This document shows positions 1-10,545 of a DNA stretch of 64,000 nt, in pieces; position 1 is the stretch's first letter; every line of letters begins with the position of its first letter. Where the stretch lies: contig CM074139.1 in NCBI GenBank assembly GCA_037178625.1, positions 1,798,001 through 1,862,000 of the forward strand, given 5' to 3'. Origin of the DNA: Skeletonema tropicum (lineage: Eukaryota > Bacillariophyta > Thalassiosirophyceae > Thalassiosirales > Thalassiosiraceae). Both the position numbers and the translations under genes were made by a program. Below the pieces are notes generated by a model that saw only the letters and a program-made list of their open reading frames with translations, had not been told where the DNA came from and made no database searches.

Positions 1-2045
1 ACACATGATGCGATGCGTGTATGCATTCAGCTTTTCCTCCGGTGTCTTGACATTATCAATAACTTCATCAATAGCAGCCCTAGCTGCATCAAATGCGCCT
101 GTCAATAGAAAAAAATGTTTGTGAGATTCAGCACGGTTGGGATAGAAAACAACAAAAGACATTCATCAAGTAGTAGATTGTGGTTCACTCACCAGATGAA
201 TACTCTGATACCAACAACGCATCGTAGAGCTGTCGTGTTAGCTCGTAGTATCCATTCTTCCATGTCATACCCGAAGATTTCAGCCTCTCCAACCCTTTGT
301 GCAGCAATGAATTCTCCTTCCCCAGTGCTCCACTATTCCTTGCAAGATGTGAGACCTCCAAGTTCAGCTTCACCAGCTCTTTGCAATCCGTCTTTTCATC
401 CGGTTGTGAGTAGAGAATATCGACCGCAACATATTGACACCATGCTCTACCAGCACCTTCTGCCAACAGCACCGACGAAATGTGCTGCAACGTCTCCTCC
501 GAACTAGACTTTTCAGATGCAAATTTGAGGGATGCCTGGCGAATCCGATCATGAGCGAATATCCAGTTCGGACTCACCAGCAGCAGCAACCCCTCATCAG
601 ACGATTGCTGAAGAAGATCCTTCACCTCACTCTCTTCATATGATGCACCATCGCGACACATAAGCGCCTTCAAAGTGGGCACATCTAGTGCGTTGGGAAT
701 GTACGCCATTAGAGAGAGATTTTGCCAAGTACCGATTCCACTACATCGGCTGAAATGTTATTGGTCAGCTCAACTTTCGTGACCACCCATCGCCATTCAA
801 AGCACATAATGTCATAAAACAATATATTCTTACGCACGAGCTCCTCAAGTGCCTGTTTCGTGAAGAAGATATTCCCCATCGTAATTTGATAGACAGCACT
901 CGACAGCTCCTGCACTTCCGCATCTTCTTCACCCTTCTTCACTGAGTCTGCAATGAATGATGTAATTGACGTCGGGGAGAGACTGAACAGCTCCATCTTT
1001 TCCACACTCTCGTCTCCCTTGGCAACATCATCCATCAACTTGCTAAATGAATGCTCCATATCCACTTCATTCGATCGATATGCACAAATGAACATGATAT
1101 TCTTCAGTTCAGAACTCGTCAGCAACACATTCAGCATGTCCATTGATGCTTCGTCCGCCCACTGCAGATCGTCCAGGAAGATTATCAACGGATTGTCCAA
1201 AGCTCTGCAAATGGCACACAACAGCTGTAACGTGCATTCCTTGATCGCTGACATGATCAAGTGCAGACTCAAGCCCTCTTTTGCTTCCTTCTCATCATCT
1301 GCAACGACACAGCTATCAAGAAGAGGTGTAAGCACTGGGAACGTCGCACGCAATATCAAATCACCCTCCTTCCCCGGTCCAATTAAGTCCGATTGCCGGA
1401 TGCTCTCCCACACTTTTTGTCGCTGCTCATTCGCTGAGATGTCACTACCATCCTTTGCATTGCATAGCTCGTTAGCGAGCGTGTTCAGCACCTCAATGAT
1501 TGCAAAGAACGGGGAAGATGCGCTGTTTTGCTCACTGTATTTGCCTGCCCCGTGAAATATTGGCTTGTTATTATTGCTATTATTATAGGACTTGCGTGTG
1601 GAGCTGCGTAGTTGCTTGACGAACTCTTTGATCAGAGATGATTTCCCCACACCACTGAAATGGATGATTTGATGTATCATCATCGTGATAGACATTGATG
1701 AGCAATGATGAAAAGTAGGCAGATGTAACATATAAGTATTGAGCAGTGTCTTGGCATCTCTTATGATATGTAGAAATGTAATGCATCAATAAAATCATCT
1801 TACCTGTAACCCGAAAGAAAGACCACTTGAGAGTTTAATGCTCGATCGTCGCGATTCTCCATTAGCCTATCATACAGCCTCTCCAAATTATCCAACTCCT
1901 TCTCCCTCCCGTAGAGCCTCGTAGGGAACTTGATTTTGCCCTTCTCTTCATCGTCACTTGCATCCGATCGGTCGTCGTAGAATGCCTCATCTTTTTGTTC
2001 GGCGATTGTGCCGTGGCAGCCTTCGATACGGAACTCGTCGGCCAT
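1..2045 (-). pseudogene. Broken copy of AAA_16/STAND ATPase gene (5' part, runs off window)
   Basis: Closely related copy of the intact gene at 2668-6423, on the opposite strand. Exon 1 is 1804-2045, an intron of 149 nt follows (1655-1803), exon 2 is 193-1654, a second intron spans 99-192, and exon 3 (1-98) leaves the window. Splice sites match the intact copy, and the junction rebuilds the P-loop GYSGVGKS. Walker B (IIFLDDLQW) is kept. Near position 720 a 31-nt stretch present in the other copy (about 4016-4046) is missing, so the frame shifts and ends within three codons at 709-711. The product would be 395 aa: the whole NTPase domain without most of the helical solenoid. I see no other lesion in exon 2, so the loss is recent. 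It could still be expressed as a truncated ATPase; pseudogene is the more cautious reading. Confidence 0.8.
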
Positions 2046-2667
2046 TATTAATTTCCCCCTTTCTAACTACTTCAATTGCAGAGGTGTTTTCGATGTAGTT
2101 CGTGTAGGTACATATTGTAGGTAAGTAGTATGTAGTATTTTCCTCTCGCTCCAGTATTGTAGTTGTACTTATTTATCGAACCTCAGGTTCACATAAAATC
2201 ATTATTTAGAGTAGCCCTCACTTGTTGTTTTATGTGTTACTCCTACTTTACTAGGAGTAATACTGTTGTTTTTAGTACCGGTGAACCCAAAACTCAAATG
2301 TATGTGGAACACGCAGGACACTTATGATCATGGTATTTATTTCCCCTGACTGGTAGTAAGTACCTTCGAAACCATCTCACCGGTAACCATTTTACCACGA
2401 GAACCAATTTTACCTTAAAATCTTCAATGCTGGTGCTTCTCTTCGACGGTCTCCGATCTCCGAAAGGAATTTCTAGTATGATTGCCCCGCATCGGAAACC
2501 GTATCTCATGATGAGTTATTTCAGGTTATTTCTTACATGGAAACAATATGACAAATAACCTAAAGCCCCCCACACACTTCTATCTTACAACATACTCCTA
2601 CTACCTACACGACCTACAACATCATAAACACATCTGCAATTGAATTGTTAGAAGGGGGAAATTAATA
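2046..2667. promoter_or_regulatory. Shared divergent intergenic (bidirectional promoter candidate)
   Basis: The 622 bp separate the two divergent start codons. The outer 90 bp on each side are copies of one another and so probably contain the ancestral 5' UTR and proximal promoter. The centre is single copy. No TATA box or known operator was recognised; the regulatory role rests on position only. Confidence 0.4.
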
Positions 2668-5600
2668 ATGGCCGACGAGTTCCGTATCGAAGGCTGCCAC
2701 GGCACGATCGCCGAACAAAAAGATGAGGCATTCTACGACGACCGATCGGATGCAAGTGACGATGAAGAGAAGGGCAAAATCAAGTTCCCTACGAGGCTCT
2801 ACGGGAGGGAGAAAGAGTTGGATAATTTGGAGAGGCTATATTATGGGCTACTGGCCGGTGAAGAGGATGAAATATCAAGCTCTCAAGTGGCCTTTCTTTC
2901 GGGTTACAGGTAAGATGATTTTATTGATGCAATACATTTTTACATACTTCTATCTTCTGGCCGCTAGTGAAGATGCCGAGATAGACCCGAACTTATATTT
3001 TGTGTCTCCACCTCTCTGTGATACACGCTCAACAATATCCAACACAATTATAATATCTCAAATCGTCATTTGATAATATCTCATGTATCATTTCCAGTGG
3101 TGTGGGGAAATCATATCTGATCAAAGAGTTCGTCAAGCAACTACGCAGCTCCAAACGTAACACCCCAATAATTTATGGGGCAGGCAAATACAGTGAGCAA
3201 AACAGCGCATCTTCCCCGTTCTTTGCAATCATTGAGGTGCTGAACACGCTTGCGAATGATCTATGCGATGCAAAGGATGATGATAGTGACACCACAGCGA
3301 ATGAGCAGCGACAAAAAGTGTGGGAGAGCATCAGGCAATCGGACTTAATTGGACCGGGGAAGGAGGGTGATTTGATATTGCGTGCGACATTCTCAGTGCT
3401 TACATCGCTTCTTGATAGCTGTGTCGTTGCAGATGATGAGAAGGAAGCAAAAGAGGACTTGACTACTGTGCACTCGATCATGTCAGCGATCAAGGAATGC
3501 ACGTTACAGCTGTTGTGTGCCATTTGCAGAGCGTTGGACAATCCGTTGATAATCTTCCTGGACGATCTGCAGTGGGCGGACGAAGCATCAATGGACATGC
3601 TGAATGTGTTGCTGACGAGTTCTGAATTGAAGAATATCATGATCATTTGTGCATATCGATCGAATGAAGTGGATATGGAGCATTCATTTAGCAAGTTGAT
3701 GGATGATGTTGCGAAGGGAGACGAGAGTGTGGAAAAGATGGAGCTGTTCAGTCTCTCCCCGACGTCAATTACATCATTCATTGCAGACTCAGTGAAGAAG
3801 GGTGAAGAAGATGCGGAAGTGCAGGAGCTGTCGAGTGCTGTCTATCAAATTACGATGGGGAATATCTTCTTCACGAAACAGGCACTTGAGGAGCTCGTGC
3901 GTAAGAATATATTGTTTTATGACATTATGTGCTTTGAATGGCGATGGGTGGTCACGAAAGTTGAGCTGACCAATAACATTTCAGCCGATGTAGTGGAATC
4001 GGTACTTGGCAAAATCAGGGACTTACCGGAAGAGATGCAAGATCTGCTCTCTCTAATGGCGTACATTCCCAACCCACTGGATGTGCCCACTTTGAAGGCG
4101 CTTATGTGTCGCGATGGTGCTTCATATGAAGAGAGTGAGGTGAAGGATCTTCTGCAGCAATCGTCTGATGAGGGGATGCTGCTGCTGGTGAGTCCTAACT
4201 GGATATTCGCTCATGATCGGATTCGCCAGGCATCCCTCAAATTTGCATCTGAAAAGTCTTGTTCGGAAGAGACGTTGCAGCACATTTCGTCGGTGCTGTT
4301 GGCAGAAGGTGCTGATAGAGCATGGTGTCAATATGTTGCGGTCGATATTCTCAACTCACTGCCAGTAGAAAAGACGGATTGCAAAGAGCTCGTGAAGCTG
4401 AACTTGGAGGTCTCACATCTTGCAAGGAATAGTGGAGCACTGGGGAAGGAGAATGCATTGCTGCACAAAGGGTTGGAGAGGCTGAAATCTTCGGGTATGA
4501 CATGGAAGAATGGATACTACGAGCTAACACGACAGCTCTATGATGCGTTGTTGGTATCAGAGTATTCATCTGGTGAGTGAACCACAATACCCCACGTCTA
4601 ATGTTGTTTTCTATCCCAACCGCACGGCTGAACTCACAAACATTTTTTCTATTGACAGGCGCATTTGATGCAGCTAGGGCTGTTATTGATGAAGTTATTG
4701 ATAATGTCAAGACACCGGAGGAAAAGCTGAATGCATACACACATCGCATCATGTGTCTAACGAACGAGACAAGCGAGTACGGCAAGGGGTTGGAGGTAGG
4801 CTTAGAAATACTGAGCAAGTATGGCATTGATGTCCCTCTTAGTCCGACTAAGGCAGTGATGGCAAAGGGTTTGCTGCAATACAAACTAGCATTACGCAAC
4901 CGTTCTATATCTTGTCTGACAACATTTCCAATCAAAGATGATCCTCTACTTGCATTGTGTAAAGAGTTGAACGTTTGTGCCTTGTGTAAGTCCTTTCAAT
5001 GTCTATTTGAATTGCTTATGTGTTTGTCTAGCATTCTCATCTTATTTTATCATAATAGATTCTGGAAAGCTGGACGTCTTAATGCTATTGAACTGGAAGA
5101 TAATCCTGTATTCCCTAAAAAGGGGGAGTATCAGCTCGAATTTGGTATTTGTTTTGGGGTCATGTGCTGTAGCGCATGCTAGTATGAATGACGTTAAGAA
5201 GGCCAATGAGTTTGCTACGACTGCTCAAGCTTTATTTCCACGAATTCATCACGACAAAAAGGCCTGTGTTGAGGCTGTATTGGCCGTTTATTCTGCCATG
5301 TGTTTATCGCGGCCCTTCAGAAGTTTGACGGGTCCTTTTCTGCAAGTTTATAAAGATTTGAAGGTAAGTTGTGATTGATGATACCACCTCTTTTGTGCTC
5401 ATCGACCCCACGCGCCCTCACTTTCATGTCACTACAATCAAGCTCATGGGAGAGGTCGAGATGTGTCTCGGCGGATTCATTGGCTATGTTCATTGCTTCT
5501 TCGGTGGAGGCTGCGAACTCGGGCCTATCTTCGAGTCCAAGCTTTCATTGATAGAGGAGTACTCAAGGAATCTTGAACGAAAGACTTACCTTTTACTCTT

Positions 5601-6423
5601 CTCCATGTTCAGGCAATTCGCACTGAATCTACGCAAGCCCAGTGATTACCCTTCCAAATTTGTAGGCGAGGCATTCAACGAAGAACAAGCATTGAGTGAG
5701 CTGGAGGGCAACGCTCATTTTGTGACGCTTCGTGACTCTTGTAGTCTACGAGTGCAGCTGGCATTTGTGTTTTGGAATGAGGCAGACATGATTGACTTGT
5801 TGAAGGTTCTTGAGACTTATGATTTGCAAGATGAGTTAGTCTTCCGATTGCACAACCGCTTAGCCTTTACCGGTTTGGCGGCCTTTGCTGTGTGTCATAA
5901 GAAGGGCTGTGCGTCATACAAAGCGTTGGGAGAGAAGTGCTTGGGTCGTTTCAAGCTTTTGTCGAAGAATGGCTCTGTGAATGCTCGGCCTGTGTATTTG
6001 TTCTTGAAGGCCATGAAAAGTCCCAGTCGAGCTGCATTCCGCAAAGCGATCGAGGCATGTGCAGAAGGGAACTTTGTGAACCTGGAGGCAATGGTAAATG
6101 AGCGATACGCTGCATATTTGAGAGAAGAGAAGGATGAGGCGGCCTTTAACGAGTACATAGCTAATGCGTACTTTTTGTATCAGGATTGGGGTGCACATGC
6201 AAAGGCGTTGCAGTTGAGTAAAGATCACGAGTTCTTGAAGAAAGCGGAGAGTAAGAAAACACGTAGTAGTCTTTCCAACACAGTTGGCAGTGACGGCACC
6301 TACAAAACTTCTATTGATGCCACTTCGCAGGGTCAAGGTGCGAGAATGTCGTTCAGCTTCAACAGTACTCTGAATCAGAGAAAGCTGGTTTTCTTGGGTA
6401 GACCGATACAACTTACACACTAA
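2668..6423 (+). CDS. Stand-alone AAA_16/STAND ATPase with helical solenoid (COG3899-like)
   Basis: Five exons: 2668-2909, 3098-4572, 4659-4985, 5059-5363, 5443-6423 (all GT-AG, phases consistent), giving 1109 aa. Residues ~40-60 hold the LYGREKELDNLERLY entry motif typical of AAA_16 domains. The P-loop GYSGVGKS (~79-86) is rebuilt across intron 1, and Walker B IIFLDDLQWADE lies at ~230-240. The remaining ~750 residues look like a TPR-like helical solenoid and end (~1027-1040) with YQDWGAHAKA, the motif that closes the ATPase module of bacterial multidomain Ser/Thr kinases and histidine kinases. Here no kinase, cyclase or DNA-binding output is fused. The tail is Ser/Thr rich. From family knowledge these ATPases act as nucleotide-switched signal scaffolds; the ligand and partner are unknown. 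A damaged twin lies head-to-head upstream. Confidence 0.85.
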
Positions 6424-7165
6424 TACTCCTTAGGCTTAGGATCTATGTATGTAAGTGTGCTGTCCAACTCTGTCCAAGTCCAATTGCCACTTCACTTGCT
6501 AAAGTTACAGCCTACAGCCCAGTTTACAACTATGCCTATAGAGACTGGTCATAACATTCAAATATCATAGTAAAGGGCTCATTATGTAGCTCATTAACTT
6601 TGTATTTATTTATGTAGCTCATTTAGGTACGAGAAAAACAGCGTGTACCTACATAAGTATGACTCTGCGCTGCCCTGATGAGAGCACGGACATAACAAGT
6701 ACCGATTCCCTGCTTTTCAGATTACGTTTTGTATTTTTTCATAATTAGTATAGCTTCACCCGTCATAAGTTGTGCCAGTAAGAGTTGCGTCGGTGGCAAG
6801 ACATAATGAGCCGAGCGATTGAAGCGAATTCCTTGTGGCAACTTGTGCTGGATGATGGCTCGGACTGTGGGCTTTTAGTGTTCTCCGTGAAGAATGCCCG
6901 TTAATAAGACTTACAGAGATGTCATTTGCTTGTGTTGGAGTATGTTGGGCGGTGTTTTGGTGTGTGTCTTTGATCAGAGAAGAGAAAGAGAGACAGGCAG
7001 AGCTCCTACTTATTCCATGCGCTTCTACTCTTCCACGTGGGGTTCCTTATGGTCGTCGCGAGTTGAGAAAAGTCTATTTTCATGATCGGGCATTGTTATT
7101 AGAGTTGCTACTGTTCAGGGGAAGATAACCAACCATGTCTTCAAATTTTGCCTCCCTCCTTCCTC
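6424..7165. other. Intergenic, no gene seen
   Basis: This stretch lies between the 3' ends of the ATPase gene and the MORN gene, which converge. Short open frames at 6894-7128 lack recognisable composition. It presumably holds both 3' UTRs. Confidence 0.6.
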
Positions 7166-8995
7166 TCATCCCAAGCCCAGCCATTTTTCTGGCAATAAAT
7201 CCCATGTCGTCCCAGCCGATATGATAGAAGGTGTACTATCCTCCACAAACTCTGTGCTTCCATCAGACGAGTGACGAACTATACCAACAACATCCTGTAC
7301 TTCGAATTGACCGGCACACCATACACCAGACGAGTAGCGCTGCTGTCTTCTAGGTTGTAGGGATGACTTACATCCAATGCATCCGCTGCATGGTTTGGAG
7401 ACTGGTTGCAATGGCACAGAAGCAGATTGACTCCTTCGCATGGTATTGTCATCAACGCTTTGTGCATTGTGTTCGTCATCTAGTTGATAATCCTCATCTT
7501 GCTGATTGCCACCGCCAGCAGCAAAATCAGGTCCGTTATCTGTATCTGTGTCATCGTACTCTTCGTCCGCTGCGAGAAGTTCATATTGGCACTGCTCACA
7601 ATATCCATCTCCCTCATCACAATCACCTACATCATCATCATTGATAACATCCTCAATCAGTGTACCGACCCCATGCCTCAAACCATTCATAAATTCACCT
7701 TGATAAACACTCTCCCCATCACCTCCAAAATTGGGAATGATCTCCTTCCCCACACCGTGAGCCAGGCCCCGATCGAATTCACCCTTGTATCTCATTCCAT
7801 CCGAGTAGCGCACAAACGTTCCATTTCCATGAAACAGTACCGATCCAGGCAATGGAATTGACATACCAATGACTCTATTGGTGGATAATAGTGACGCTGT
7901 GGTAATTGTATTTCCCGAGGACGGTGCAGAGTTAATGGGAGTCGTATTGATAGATGATGCACTTGGTGATTTCCTATGATGAGGTGTAGGACTCAGTAGT
8001 GCTACTGCTGTACCTCCTGGTAGTAGTGATGAGGATGTGTCATCTAATCCAACGGCTATCAAGGGACCTTCATACATCCACTCCTCAATGCCGTCATTGT
8101 CCTTCATGATCCATTTACCAAACTTGGGCCGATCTAATTCATACGTTCCAGTGAACGTCATCCCATTCGTGAAATGGGATGTGGCATTGGGACCATGACG
8201 AAGTGATACGGTCTCAAACTTTCTTCTTCCGAAAGTGTCAGCGCTACTACCGCTCTCGAAATTGTTGTTGTTGTTGTTGTAGTCATGAGGAGAAAATAAT
8301 GATTGATTCTGATTTTGTCTTGGACCACTCACAAATGGCCCTTCATAAACCTCCCCCGTTGTGCGATAAACCAAGGTCCCATGTACTATTTCACCAGTGA
8401 CAGCATCAACAATCCCCGTGAAGCAATTGTAGTTGGTTCGTGCATCGATTCGTTGGGTCACCAGTCTCGTTAATTGTGTGTCATTTGTCGTGTTGATGGT
8501 ATGATTATTTGGTGTTGACGGAGAGTTTGAGTTTGAATCGATTGAAATTAATTCTTCTTCGATACTGAACATCGTTTCATTCGCATGCGAGGCATCACCA
8601 AAATTGCTACTATTTTCCTCCTCATCAAAATCCTCCTCATACTCTAATCTTGAATAATCATTTCTCTGACAATCACACCGACAGCAGCTCTCCCTATCCG
8701 TCAAATTTTCAAGGGCCAAATTAAATGTCTTTTTGGAGCATCGATCGCATTCTTCCGTGTGTTGTTGTGAAGACGACGACTTGATGACCCGCCGCCCAGC
8801 AGCACCGTCTTGTTTTTGTTGCCTCCGCTCTTCATCGCCTATACTACTGTTCATGCTCGAAAATGAAGTATTGTTGGCGGTAATGCTAATGTGGGCCGGT
8901 TTGTTTTTGGGAGTAGTGAGACCGCCGCCAACGCTGCTGCTGCTGCCATCCATGTCGAGAAGGCCGATGCTCTCGGCTAGGAACTCGAGAGCCAT
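7166..8995 (-). CDS. MORN-repeat protein with cysteine clusters
   Basis: Single exon, 609 aa, ATG at 8995. Several MORN-type repeats are visible: a GEVYEGPF unit near residue 210, a GMTFTGTYE unit near 275, and the clearest run near 395-450 (DGMRYKGEFDRGLAHGVGK, then VYQGEFMNGLRHGVGTL). MORN repeats form extended beta sheets used as membrane- or protein-binding scaffolds. Two Cys-rich patches flank them: CDRC plus CCRCDC near residues 80-110, and CEQC plus CSGCIGC toward the C-terminus, with spacing that could bind metal. The rest is acidic or Ser/Asn-rich and likely disordered. No enzymatic domain (for example PIP kinase) is fused. Function is not known beyond scaffold; the MORN call is firm, metal binding is a guess. 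Confidence 0.8.
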   Translation of the reverse strand: MALEFLAESIGLLDMDGSSSSVGGGLTTPKNKPAHISITANNTSFSSMNSSIGDEERRQQKQDGAAGRRVIKSSSSQQHTEECDRCSKKTFNLALENLTDRESCCRCDCQRNDYSRLEYEEDFDEEENSSNFGDASHANETMFSIEEELISIDSNSNSPSTPNNHTINTTNDTQLTRLVTQRIDARTNYNCFTGIVDAVTGEIVHGTLVYRTTGEVYEGPFVSGPRQNQNQSLFSPHDYNNNNNNFESGSSADTFGRRKFETVSLRHGPNATSHFTNGMTFTGTYELDRPKFGKWIMKDNDGIEEWMYEGPLIAVGLDDTSSSLLPGGTAVALLSPTPHHRKSPSASSINTTPINSAPSSGNTITTASLLSTNRVIGMSIPLPGSVLFHGNGTFVRYSDGMRYKGEFDRGLAHGVGKEIIPNFGGDGESVYQGEFMNGLRHGVGTLIEDVINDDDVGDCDEGDGYCEQCQYELLAADEEYDDTDTDNGPDFAAGGGNQQDEDYQLDDEHNAQSVDDNTMRRSQSASVPLQPVSKPCSGCIGCKSSLQPRRQQRYSSGVWCAGQFEVQDVVGIVRHSSDGSTEFVEDSTPSIISAGTTWDLLPEKWLGLG

Positions 8996-10545
8996 TATGA
9001 CTATTATTATTTTTTTCTACACGACCATTAGATAGTAGAAGGTATTATAGTTTGGAGATGTAAGAGCGTAGTAGAGGACGGCTTGCCACAGAACAGCTAT
9101 CTACTGCTTGCTTCTGCTTTGCTTCTGGCACTTGCTGGACACGGACATAGGTACACTGGCTATGTTGGTCGACGTACTTTAAAATTTCTGTTATATTATT
9201 ATTATGTTGGTCCATCTTCGCCGTGATAATGAATAAACATGTTGATGTTGCGTTGAAAGAAGGAGGCTTTTCGGACATGTGACTCAGTTGTGACGCGGGT
9301 TCTAAGTTGTGACCACATGTGACGACTAAAATGACTACTCCTAAGACGTTCCTCCGCTCCTACCTGCCTCGCTTGCTTTGCGTCCTTGTTTGTCTATGTT
9401 ATTCATGATGCAGACACGAGTTATGCTTTCTATTACATTATGCCTAAAAAATAAATGAATTTCGACCTCAAATGATGTATGTATTTGAAAGTATGCAAAT
9501 GCGTGGAACCCGCTGCAGCAACTGCTGCTCTACTAAATCTTATGCCTGCACAAATGTACATAATAGTTGAATACCATTGACATTGCCATTACTATCTTCG
9601 AAAGTAGTTGGCAGGTTGTTCTTGCTGCTGTGCACTTGGGGTGTCCTCTGCAATGCTCAAATGCAAATGAGTTTTGGTTTGAGTAGTTGGGTACGTCGTT
9701 GGCAAATCTCAAACGGAAATCGTCTCCCACTTCCAAATGCACTTGAATGCATTTGCATTCCACTCAGTGGCACGTGGCACGCAAATGCATTTTTGTGTTC
9801 ACCATTCCTTTGAACCTTGAAATGCATTCGAGATTTGGTGAATCGCAACAAATGCATTTGGGTTCCACAGCTCAAAGGCATTCGCGTTTTGGTCAAAAAC
9901 GAGAATGCATTGCATGCGTTCATATACATTTGAGGTCGAGCGAAGTGGGCGTAACATAATATATGTACGATGATGAGTAATATAAGTGGACTTTTGCCCT
10001 TGAGTGTCGATGGTATCAACGTTGTGGTAGCCAATGGTGTCGGTGCTTTATTCGTCACCATCATCTCTATAATTAATGCAGGCAAGTAAGGAGCAATCTA
10101 AAAGGCCAATGCCAGTCGCCCTTTATCGACGACCTGCATTGTTTCGTTGTCATTGTTTCGTACGTCCCAAGTGACCGCGCGCGCTTCTGCAGCAGCAGCA
10201 GCACTGTTTTGCTTGGACCTCTCGAGTTCTGCTTTTGATTATCGTCGCCGGATGCTCTACAAGAGCACTACATGAAAGTAGGTTTGTAGCCACGATAGAT
10301 CATCAGTCAATGGCCCTCGACAAGCAAGAATCAACTCAGTCAGATAGATAGCCGTCATCGCATTCCTACTCATCGGAAGGTGGCGCCAAAATTTGATGAC
10401 GGGAATGGGAAATCCAAACCCGCGAGAGGTGCAAAAAAATGAAAATCAGCGACGAGCACAACCGTTCAATGGCAAAAAATCATGATATGCAGTCCTTTCC
10501 GCAGCGGCTACTTACTTGGCAGATAACAATGAAGAGGAACCTGTA
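8996..10545. other. Long intergenic region, no convincing gene
   Basis: This is the divergent spacer between the MORN gene and the SET-like gene. Open frames here (for example 9657-10085, minus) are repetitive translations of a short DNA motif cluster, described separately. Promoters of both flanking genes should lie at its ends. Confidence 0.6.
9480..9935. repeat. Cluster of AATGCATT / AAATGC palindromic motifs
   Basis: About ten irregularly spaced copies of AAATGC or AATGCATT are packed into 450 bp, for example near 9487, 9658, 9735-9770, 9783, 9820, 9850 and 9903. Spacing is about 20-60 bp within 9730-9910, and several copies are the full 8-bp palindrome. It may be a degenerate minisatellite or an array of protein-binding sites. 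Confidence 0.6.

Larger units (their letters stand above)
1..4756. repeat. Inverted segmental duplication (head-to-head)
   Basis: Left arm 1 to about 2140 and right arm about 2575 to 4756 are reverse complements with scattered substitutions, small intron indels and the 31-nt exon deletion. Similarity includes about 90 bp upstream of both ATG codons (shared GGGGGAAATTAATAATGGCC just at the start). The left arm continues beyond the window. The central spacer of roughly 430 bp is not duplicated. Confidence 0.9.

Noticed and set aside
953..1555. Open frames of ~200 aa antisense to both ATPase copies (also 3173-3781)
   Set aside because: They mirror each other only because the underlying genes are duplicates; composition is that of a shadow frame.
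9657..10085. 142-aa minus frame with repeated Met-His
   Set aside because: Met-His comes from translation of the ATGCAT motif cluster.
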